Positions 1-5,036 of a stretch of 6,232 bases of DNA are shown here, piece by piece (positions within the stretch are counted from its first letter, which is position 1; each line of letters opens with the position of its first letter). Under the pieces are notes generated by a model, which was given only the letters and a program-made list of their open reading frames with translations, was not told the DNA's origin and did not search any database. Source of the DNA: Spirochaetaceae bacterium (GTDB lineage: Bacteria > Spirochaetota > Spirochaetia > Treponematales > Breznakiellaceae); contig JAISCO010000149.1 in NCBI GenBank assembly GCA_031265535.1, forward strand, positions 1 to 6,232, in the 5' to 3' direction. Both the position numbers and the translations under genes were made by a program.

Positions 1-105
1 CAGCCGCGTATGCAAAACGCCCTTTTCAGACTGAAGGCACGGAGTAAAGCCCTCTTTCGGTATGCCGGCGCGGAGCGCATTGAAACCCACTGGTGGGGTG
101 GGTTG
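1..105. repeat. Dispersed repeat, copy 1 (may continue left of the window)
   Basis: This stretch matches two other places in the window (2178-2285 and 2510-2606) over about 97-108 bases, at roughly 80-85% identity counted by eye. Shared landmarks in order are CAGCCGCGTATGC at the left edge, GGCACGGAGTAAAG, CTTTCGGTATGC, AGCGCATT, and a GC-rich right end AAACCCACTGGTGGG. The right end can form a hairpin (84-90 with 98-104) ending at GGGTTG, which overlaps the -35 box of the promoter that follows. The left edge coincides with the first base of the window, so the real boundary is unknown. No transposase or clear terminal inverted repeat is visible; it could be a MITE-like or REP-like element. 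Confidence 0.8.
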
Positions 106-131
106 AAATAAATCCCGAATGTTAATATACT
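103..131 (+). promoter_or_regulatory. Predicted sigma-70-type promoter of the glycine-rich lipoprotein gene
   Basis: TTGAAA at 103-108 and TATACT at 126-131 are separated by exactly 17 bases, a near-consensus arrangement. Transcription would start near 138, giving a leader of about 40 bases before the ATG at 177. The -35 box is formed by the right edge of dispersed repeat copy 1. Inside the leader, GCCTG (149-153) and CAGGC (158-162) can pair as a small hairpin just upstream of the ribosome binding site. This is a sequence prediction only. Confidence 0.6.
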
Positions 132-164
132 AGAATACTATCAAACAAGCCTGTAAACAGGCAA

Positions 165-172
165 AGGAAGGA
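165..172 (+). promoter_or_regulatory. Ribosome binding site deciding the start at 177
   Basis: The purine-rich AGGAAGGA lies 4 bases before the ATG at 177, and its AGGA core (165-168) lies 8 bases before it. This supports 177 as the true start of the lipoprotein, which then begins with a convincing lipoprotein signal peptide. The in-frame ATG at 368 of the second reading frame has no comparable site and would give an out-of-frame junk N-terminus. Confidence 0.7.
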
Positions 173-176
173 CTTT

Positions 177-2062
177 ATGCGTAAAGCAAAGTATCTAGCT
201 GCGGCGTCAGTCATAGCGGTCATAGCCGCTATGACCGCTATCGTTTCATGCTCGGCAGCCGAAGGGTCAATAGACCCCGGCGGCGAGACAAAAGGTTCGT
301 ACACCATAGGCGTCATGAAAACAGAGCATGGCTCAATTAAAGCAAGCCGTTCAGCGGCCAATGCCGGGTGGCAAGTAACCGTAGACGTAACTCCGGCGGA
401 AGCCTCGGAATGGAGTGGCGGAGGCGACCCGCCCAGTATCCCTCAGGGGGGGGGGGGGGCGACAGCAAATACACTTGGTATTTAAATAATCTTTCCATCA
501 GCTACGACGGCGGAAAACAGGCGGCGCGTACCAAAGTTACCACTAACCAGTGGACATTCAAGATGCCGGCCGGAGATGTAGTAATAAGCGGAACATTCAG
601 CCAGACCCCGGTAAAGAGCAATGAACTTGCTATTCTTGACGTAAGTGTAAGCTCAAACATACCTCCACTTTTAAGCAAACAATACGACTACACCGCGAAA
701 ATTCCCCACATATTTCCAACAATTCCGGAGCAGAAATTCAGTATTATAGCGATACCCGAAGACCCCGAGGCTGAGGTATCAATATCTCTGCCCGACGGCG
801 GTAAGTTGCCGGATGCCGGCGAAGAAATCAAGCTTAACGAAGGCAAAAGCGAATATACGATAACTGTTACAAGAGACGGGCTTACACCGGATACAAATAC
901 ATACACACTTACCGTAGACTACGAGCCGGACCTTACGCTAAAGTCGATAGAACTTTCAAGCAGTGAAAATTCTGATTGGACACAGACCGTAGCGGTTCAA
1001 GACGGGCAGACGCTTACCGTTCCTTACAACAGCGTTACTATTACCGCAAGTCCGAATGGTGAAACTGTTACGTTAGCGGCAAGTAAGAGCTCCGGCTCCG
1101 GCGGTTTTACCACAGGCGGGGCGGACAACTGGACGCTTACATACTCTGATATTCAGGATGCTTACGCTGTTTATTCAACCGTGACCATTAAATCAACAAA
1201 AAACATCGTCAACGGGGGTGATTATGAAAAAGACTTCACTCTGAAATTTGAAAAAATCGTTGACGCAAATTGGCCGACAAGTTACTGGGCAGCGTCAACA
1301 GACGGCAACAACGGCGTAAGCATTATAAAAGAGGAGGACGGCGAGTATTACGAGATACATACATTCATGGTGAGCGACACACTCAGTGTTACCGGTATAC
1401 CGGAGGAAGGCTTAACGGCGTGGGTTCTTGTAGTTGCCGGAGGCGGCAGCGGCGGCGACTGTGTCGATAGTTATAATAAAGATCTAGGCGGCGGCGGCGG
1501 CGGCGGCGGCGTAGGCTATTCGGAAAGTGTATCGTTGGCAGTGCAAGATTATACTGTTGTTGTCGGCGGCGGCGGAAACGGGAGTAAAGGCGGAAACTCT
1601 GGTTTCGGGGATATTACCGTTGAAGGCGGCGGTAAAGGCGGCATAGGGACTAGCGCAGATGCCGGGGAAGCTCAAAAAGGCGGAAGCGGCGGTTCCGGCG
1701 GGGGCGGCGCTGCGGGAGGCGGCTCTACGCGCGGTACCGGCGGGAGCGCCAATACGCATGCCGCTGTTACAGAGTACCAATTTTTCGGCAGCAATGGTGA
1801 TAATGGCAATGGTAATGATGCCGGCCCTACCACGGCTGGCGGCAATGGCGGAAGCGCGAACTTTTCCAATAATATCAGCGGGACATCGAAAGAATACGGA
1901 AAAGGCGGCATAGCGGGAGGACTTTCAGGAGATACCCCGGCCGTAAACGGTACCGGCAACGGCGGCAACGGCGCCGCGAAGAACGGCAGCGGCAACAACG
2001 GCAGCAGCGGCGTAGTGATTGTCCGTTTTCCGGCAAGACCGAATGACACTACTGTTGAATGA
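177..2062 (+). CDS. Phase-variable (currently frameshifted) glycine-rich surface lipoprotein
   Basis: The product is a predicted exported lipoprotein of unknown precise role, probably an adhesin-like or surface structural protein. The first frame (177-485) gives a basic N-terminus, a hydrophobic core and a lipobox IVSC with Cys25, then the first half of a bacterial surface repeat domain (GSYTIGV, HGSIKAS, WQVTVDVTP). At a 14-G run (446-459) it shifts into a short dead end. The other frame, open to 2062, continues the same domain (WTFKMPAGDVVISGTF). With 12 or 15 G the two join; with 15 G the protein is 628 residues. In that numbering, repeat domain about 40-141, two cadherin-like beta-sandwich stretches about 150-250 and 252-361, then a glycine-rich domain about 404-620 that opens with VLVVAGGG and ends with SGVVIVRFP, typical of phage-tail-like and secreted glycine-rich proteins. 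It is preceded by a good promoter. The alternatives are a plain pseudogene or a homopolymer sequencing error. Domain names are by eye. Confidence 0.8.
213..241. repeat. Perfect 13-bp inverted repeat in the signal-peptide codons
   Basis: ATAGCGGTCATAG (213-225) is perfectly complementary to CTATGACCGCTAT (229-241), with only CCG between them. It lies in codons 13-22 of the lipoprotein gene, about 36 bases after the start. In RNA it would form a strong hairpin early in the message; in DNA it is a near-palindrome that could be a protein binding site. It also encodes the hydrophobic core of the signal peptide, so part of the symmetry could come from repeated Ala/Ile/Val codons. Confidence 0.75.
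446..459. repeat. Poly-G tract (14 G), candidate phase-variation switch
   Basis: An uninterrupted run of 14 G sits inside the lipoprotein coding sequence, between the two halves of one surface domain. Frame arithmetic shows that the upstream frame (177) and downstream frame (ending 2062) join only if the run loses 2 or gains 1 G. Long homopolymers of this type undergo slipped-strand mispairing in phase-variable surface genes of many bacteria. In the present state the product stops at 485 after 102 residues, which is the OFF state. Confidence 0.8.
1487..1510. repeat. Trinucleotide (GGC)8 tandem repeat
   Basis: Eight perfect GGC units encode a run of eight glycines in the glycine-rich domain of the lipoprotein. 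Because the unit is three bases, gain or loss of units would change the glycine-run length without breaking the frame. The surrounding 1440-2030 region is rich in imperfect GGC/GGN repeats, as expected of this domain. Confidence 0.85.
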
Positions 2063-2078
2063 GTAACGACATTTTCAA

Positions 2079-2114
2079 ACGCTCAGTCCCAACGTAAGCG
2101 TTGGGACTGAGCGT
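2079..2114 (+). terminator. Strong hairpin after the lipoprotein gene, possible terminator
   Basis: A 16-bp perfect stem (A plus CGCTCAGTCCCAACG at 2079-2094, pairing with 2099-2114) encloses a TAAG loop, 16 bases after the stop codon. The stem is strong enough to end transcription or protect the 3' end of the message. It is not followed by a T-run (the next bases are GACGGAAGAC), so it is not a textbook intrinsic terminator; it may act as an mRNA stabiliser or with Rho. Confidence 0.55.
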
Positions 2115-2177
2115 GACGGAAGACAGCCGCCCACTCACAAATGAGCAATGAAGATGCGGTTGTCGCCGGTTTCCTTC

Positions 2178-2285
2178 CAGTCGCGTATGCAAAGCGCCTT
2201 TTTCGTACCTGACGGCACGGAGTAAAGACAGCTTTCGGTATGCTAGCGCGTAGCGCATTTAAACCCGCTGGCGGGTGGCGGGTTG
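2178..2285. repeat. Dispersed repeat, copy 2
   Basis: This is the copy upstream of the Rpn-family gene. It starts CAGTCGCGTATGC and ends in AACCCGC (2262-2268) and GCGGGTT (2278-2284), which can pair. Compared with copy 1 the stem changes AACCCAC/GTGGGTT to AACCCGC/GCGGGTT, so the differing base changes on both arms and pairing is kept. It carries one extra base relative to copies 1 and 3 before the GGCAC landmark. Weak similarity to copy 3 may extend about 12-17 bases further left (TCGCCGG with TCGCTGG). Confidence 0.8.
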
Positions 2286-2311
2286 CGCTTTCTGGGGAAA
2301 CGGGGTATATT
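2283..2311 (+). promoter_or_regulatory. Predicted promoter at the edge of repeat copy 2, before the Rpn-family gene
   Basis: TTGCGC (2283-2288) and TATATT (2306-2311) are separated by 17 bases. The -10 box is good, the -35 box is only half consensus. The layout repeats that of the lipoprotein gene: the repeat's right edge GGGTTG gives the -35 and unique sequence gives the -10. The predicted +1 falls at about the ATG (2318), implying a leaderless or nearly leaderless message, in line with the lack of any Shine-Dalgarno-like sequence before that ATG. Confidence 0.4.
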
Positions 2312-2317
2312 TAGCTT

Positions 2318-3226
2318 ATGAAAGCCAACCGCAAGTACAAAGACAGCGTATTCACACTCCTCTTTAAAGACAAAAAACGACTTTTGGAGCTTTACAACGC
2401 GGTAAACAGGACATCTTTTACCAATGAGGACGATGTGGAAATCAACACACTACAGAACGCACTGTTTATGGGCATGATCAACGACATATCCTTCACAATC
2501 GCTGGCATCCAGCCGCGTATGCCAATCGCTTTTTTCGGACTGAAGGCACGAAGCAAATGCCGCTTTGGGTATGTTAGCGCGTAGCGCATGGAAACCCGCT
2601 GGCGGGCGAATATGCCGCTGCGCCACCTCCTGTACATGGCGCGGATTTACGAAAAGATAATCGACAACAGGCAGTTGTATTCAAGCAAAAAGATAAGCAT
2701 ACCCCGGCCTGAGTTCATCGTGCTGTATAACGGGCCGGAAGACTTTCCCGCCGTGAAAGTGTTAAAGCTGTCCGACCTGTTCATGGAAGCGGGAAGGCAT
2801 GATAAGGTACAGTTGGAGCTTGAGGTAACGATATACAACATAAACAAAGGCGTAAATCCGGCGATAGAGGAGAGAAGCCCTACATTGGGCGGGTACGCCG
2901 GGCTTGTGGCGAAAGCGCGTGAGAACGAGGCGGCCGGGATGGACAGGGACGAGGCGGTAAAGGAGTCCGTGCGTTTCTGCAAAGCCAGAGGCATACTCAC
3001 GGATTTTCTGAAAGAACACGGATCGGAGGTAGAAAATATGTTACTGACAGAATGGAACTGGGAAGACGCTTTACAGGTACGCTGGGAAGAAGGCAGAGAG
3101 GAAGGCATGGAGGAGCGGGATATGGCTATTGCCAAAAACGCGCTGTCCGAAGGCGCCTCTCTTGAATTTGTGCGGAAAATTACCGGCCTTGATATTCAGA
3201 CCATCACACAGCTTGCCGCGCGGTAA
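2318..3226 (+). pseudogene. Rpn-family / PD-(D/E)XK nuclease 'transposase', inactivated by a repeat inside the gene
   Basis: Intact relatives are about 290-340 residues long and are linked to DNA cleavage and RecA-independent recombination. Here the N-terminal part (2318 to about 2506) has the family start MKANRKYKDSVFTLLFKD and the motif MINDISFTIA, whose Asp (residue 56) matches the first catalytic acid. The C-terminal part, from about 2608, resumes with NMPLRHLLYMARIYEKII, PEFIVLYNGPEDFP, LELEVTIYNIN, and the charged WEEGREEGMEE tail. Between them lies dispersed repeat copy 3, where relatives carry an IEHQST-type segment holding the E-x-Q catalytic residues. That segment is gone, and the repeat adds an in-frame TAG at 2582-2584. 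Both halves stay in the same frame. Separate translation from the ATG at 2588 is possible but has no ribosome binding site. The product should lack nuclease activity either way. The family call is from recognition of motifs. Confidence 0.85.
2510..2606. repeat. Dispersed repeat, copy 3, inside the Rpn-family gene
   Basis: It begins CAGCCGCGTATGCC and ends AACCCGCTGGCGGG, after which the nuclease gene resumes at GAATATGCCGCTG. It lacks the outer right arm (GCGGGTT) seen in copies 1 and 2. From I64 to the resumed gene it contributes 34 codons, including the stop; relatives usually have about 15-16 residues at this place. The event therefore looks like a replacement (insertion with loss of native sequence), not a clean insertion. 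No target-site duplication is evident. Confidence 0.8.
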
Positions 3227-3485
3227 CAGTCCGTGCGTTTCTGTAAAGCCAGAGGGATACTCGTGGATTTCTTAAAAGAACACGGATCGGAGCAAAGAGA
3301 ACATGTTACTGACAGAATGGAACTGGGAAGACGCTTTACAGGTACGCTGGGAAGAAGGCAAAGAGGAAGGTAAAGAGGAAATTGCTAAAAACCTGCTGTT
3401 CGAAGGCGCTTCCCCTGAATTTGTGCGGAAAATTACCGGCCTTGATATAGAGTCCATCACACAGCTTGCCGCACGGTAACAGTCC
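2964..3485. repeat. Tandem duplication of the 3' end of the Rpn-family gene
   Basis: Unit 1 (2964-3227) and unit 2 (3228-3485) are direct, adjacent copies. Both begin AGTCCGTGCGTTTCTG and each runs through the stop codon, followed by CAGTCC. The offset is 264 bases at the left edge and 253 at the stop codon, because unit 2 has one extra base near 3298 and lacks 12 bases in the EEG-rich linker. AGTCC, present at the start and after the end of each unit, may mark the recombination point. Confidence 0.9.
3228..3479 (+). pseudogene. Decayed second copy of the Rpn-family C-terminus
   Basis: The first part (QSVRFCKARGILVDFLKEHGSE) is in one frame. A one-base gain relative to unit 1, near 3298, throws it out of frame. 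The remainder is open as a 58-residue reading frame from ATG 3303 to the TAA at 3477-3479, starting MLLTEWNWEDALQVRWEEG and ending ITGLDIESITQLAAR. It has only the helical, Glu/Lys-rich tail and no nuclease core. Compared with the upstream copy the linker is four residues shorter (EEGKEEGKEEIAKN). A purine-rich CAAAGAGAA precedes the ATG, so translation of the tail as a small protein cannot be excluded, but a fossil is the simpler view. Confidence 0.75.
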
Positions 3486-3522
3486 ACCACACGCACGCGC
3501 TCCTGAGCCGCGAAAATCTTTT

Positions 3523-3603
3523 GACAATACCGGCGGCACGGAACACAGCGGCATCGTAATTGTTCGTTTACCAGCAAAGCCGAATCCTGCTGTTGCTGAA
3601 TGA
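3523..3603 (+). pseudogene. Fragment of a glycine-rich lipoprotein gene (C-terminal end only)
   Basis: Read in frame, this stretch gives DNTGGTEHSGIVIVRLPAKP followed by NPAVAE and a TGA stop. It aligns with the last residues of the lipoprotein at 177-2062 (SSGVVIVRFPARPNDTTVE), with 11 of the last 19 residues identical by eye. The DNA match includes the stop codon and post-stop bases: TGAATGAGTAACGA is identical at 2056-2069 and 3597-3610. No start or upstream domain is present, so this is the 3' end of a second, related gene that was deleted, or a copied fragment. Confidence 0.75.
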
Positions 3604-3647
3604 GTAACGAAAGACCGTCGCTGCCGGACTGAACGCCCTGTCCCGCC

Positions 3648-3675
3648 CAACGCCGCAAACAAGTTTGCGGCGTTG
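3648..3675 (+). terminator. Hairpin ending the + strand block, probable terminator
   Basis: CAACGCCGCAAAC (3648-3660) pairs perfectly with GTTTGCGGCGTTG (3663-3675). The two-base gap means the real loop is probably CAAG with 12 paired bases. The following TATTAAA is only weakly T-rich. It sits between the convergent + and - strand genes. The remainder of 3604-3764 shows no further gene. Confidence 0.55.
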
Positions 3676-3726
3676 TATTAAACCCCACTGCGAATAAGAA
3701 AAAGACTGGATTTGTTGCTTGAATTT

Positions 3727-3742
3727 GGCAAATATCTTTGCC
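3727..3742 (-). terminator. Weak hairpin after the peptidase T gene
   Basis: GGCAAA (3727-3732) and TTTGCC (3737-3742) pair around a four-base loop, about 23 bases after the peptidase T stop on the - strand. The stem is short and the next - strand bases (AAATTC) are not a T-run. This is a tentative termination site only. Confidence 0.25.
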
Positions 3743-3764
3743 CAGCGTTAATTCAAATGTAAAC

Positions 3765-5036
3765 TTAACAGGCGGCTAACTCTATGACGAGACTACAGGC
3801 GGCCAGCAAGTCATCCAATAAAAGCCATTCTGTGCGGCTGTGGAAGTTGCGCCCGCCTGTGAATATGTTTGGAGTGGGGATCCCAAGTTCCGTAAGACGC
3901 GCTCCGTCCGTGCCGCCGCGTATGGGTTTTAGATGAAAATCAACGCCGGCATTTTTTGCCGCCTCTTTCAGACGCGCGAGTATTTCAGGATATTCTTCTA
4001 TTTTTTCCCTCATGTTGTAGTAAGAAGGCTTTATGTCAAGAAGCGCCGTGCCGCCGGGGAAAGCCGCCTCGACAGCCTGAGCGAAATTCCCCAGAGCGGC
4101 AATGCGCCTTTCCATACCGGATCGCGTAAAATCACGGATTATCAGCTTTAAGGAGGCTTTTTCGTGGTTTCCGGCGATTTCCATAAGGCAATAAAAACCA
4201 TAATGTCCGTCCGTAGCCTCCGGACTTTCGGTCCGCGGCAGCATCGCGGCAAAGTACGCCGCCATAAGCGCCGCATTGACAAGCACCCCGCGCGCCGCGC
4301 CAGGGTGTATCGCCCTGCCTGTAAAACTTGCCTCCACACTGTATGCGTTAAAACATTCGATTTCAAACTCGCCGCCCGCCCCTCCGTCCAATGTGTAGCA
4401 GACGGCTGATTTTATCAAATCAAGCGGAAATTCGGGCAAGCCCTTGCCCGTCTCTTCATCAGGCGTAAATATGATTTCGAGCGGGCCGTGCTTTATCTCA
4501 TCGTGGGATACAAGGAAGGCGGCGGCTGAAACTATGGCCGCTATACCCGCCTTGTCGTCCGCGCCAAGCAGGGTTGTACCGTCCGCGTGAACTATAGTCT
4601 TGCCGACGGCGGCGGCAAGGTCGGGGTCTGTTGACGGGTTAAGCGTTACGCCGTCACGCAAAATTATGTTTTCACCATTGTAATTACTTACTATACAAGG
4701 ATTTACGTCTTTACCTGATACGTCGCAAACGGTATCAAGATGCGCGAGGAAGCCTATAGTTCCGGGAACGGGTACGCCGGGCGGCAGGTTGGAGGGGATA
4801 CGCGCCACAAGACAGCAATGACCGGTCAACTCCGCCTCTATACCGAGCGCCGCAAGCTCCTCCTTCAACAAACGGGCTAAATCCCACTGCCCGGCGCTTG
4901 TCGGCGTTTCTTCAATGTTTGGATCGCTTGTTGTCCAAATTTTGGCATATCGGACAAAACGTTCCAGCAGCATATTTTTTAGAGCCGCTTCTTCCATGCC
5001 GGTAACAAGCGGACGGTTTTGCTTCAATTCTTTCAT
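3765..5036 (-). CDS. pepT: Peptidase T (tripeptide aminopeptidase), M20B family
   Basis: This cytoplasmic zinc aminopeptidase removes the N-terminal residue from tripeptides. The 423 residues are close to the usual length of about 410. Family marks in order: RFVRYAKI and TPTSAGQWDLA near the N-terminus; AHLDT with metal ligand His99 and Asp101; LLGADDKAG with the bridging Asp160; TPDEETGKG with general base Glu194 and metal ligand Glu195; TLDGG with Asp217; GRAIHPG in the dimerisation (lid) domain; IRGGTDGARLT; and TGGRNFHSRTEW with metal ligand His399. All catalytic residues seem present. The ATG at 5036 overlaps the TGA of the upstream M20 gene (ATGA), which suggests translational coupling; there is no clear Shine-Dalgarno. 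ATG codons at residues 14 and 22 are alternative starts, since many relatives begin closer to RFVRY. Assignments of residues follow the family by eye. Confidence 0.95.
   Translation of the reverse strand: MKELKQNRPLVTGMEEAALKNMLLERFVRYAKIWTTSDPNIEETPTSAGQWDLARLLKEELAALGIEAELTGHCCLVARIPSNLPPGVPVPGTIGFLAHLDTVCDVSGKDVNPCIVSNYNGENIILRDGVTLNPSTDPDLAAAVGKTIVHADGTTLLGADDKAGIAAIVSAAAFLVSHDEIKHGPLEIIFTPDEETGKGLPEFPLDLIKSAVCYTLDGGAGGEFEIECFNAYSVEASFTGRAIHPGAARGVLVNAALMAAYFAAMLPRTESPEATDGHYGFYCLMEIAGNHEKASLKLIIRDFTRSGMERRIAALGNFAQAVEAAFPGGTALLDIKPSYYNMREKIEEYPEILARLKEAAKNAGVDFHLKPIRGGTDGARLTELGIPTPNIFTGGRNFHSRTEWLLLDDLLAACSLVIELAAC

Noticed and set aside
10..111. A 33-residue + strand reading frame in repeat copy 1 (MQNALFRLKARSK...)
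   Set aside because: The matching frame is stopped early in copy 2 and by TAG in copy 3, it has no ribosome binding site, and its end lies across the promoter -35 box. It looks like a by-product of the repeat.
368..445. ATG at 368 as the true start of a 564-residue glycine-rich protein
   Set aside because: The first 25 or so residues in this frame are basic, unlike any signal peptide, and have no ribosome binding site. The other frame over the same bases gives a proper lipoprotein leader and half of a domain that continues after the G run.
1484..2049. Long - strand reading frames opposite the glycine-rich domain (Pro- and Ala-rich)
   Set aside because: Repeated GGN codons give stop-free complementary frames of low complexity. 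There is no start signal or recognisable domain.
2049..2258. A conserved small protein on the - strand of the repeat (starting MRYALAYRK, with similar starts MRSAPAYRK in copy 1 and MRYALTYPK in copy 3)
   Set aside because: Copies 1 and 3 keep the frame, but copy 2 has one extra base that shifts it after the first 15 or so codons. The similarity is explained by the DNA repeat, with no sign of selection on the protein.
1..2606. The three repeat copies as a CRISPR array or tandem array
   Set aside because: The copies are about 100 bases long, only around 80-85% identical, and spaced by about 2.1 kb and 0.2 kb with genes between. There is no regular spacer pattern and no cas gene.
2647..3135. 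A 162-residue Ser-rich reading frame on the - strand opposite the nuclease gene
   Set aside because: The + strand frame shows clear family motifs here; the - strand frame is compositionally odd and is a shadow of it.
2318..3226. The Rpn-family gene as a functional IS-type transposase with its own terminal inverted repeats
   Set aside because: No flanking terminal inverted repeats or target duplications were found, and the catalytic segment is missing. The 'transposase' label is a family name and not evidence of an insertion sequence.
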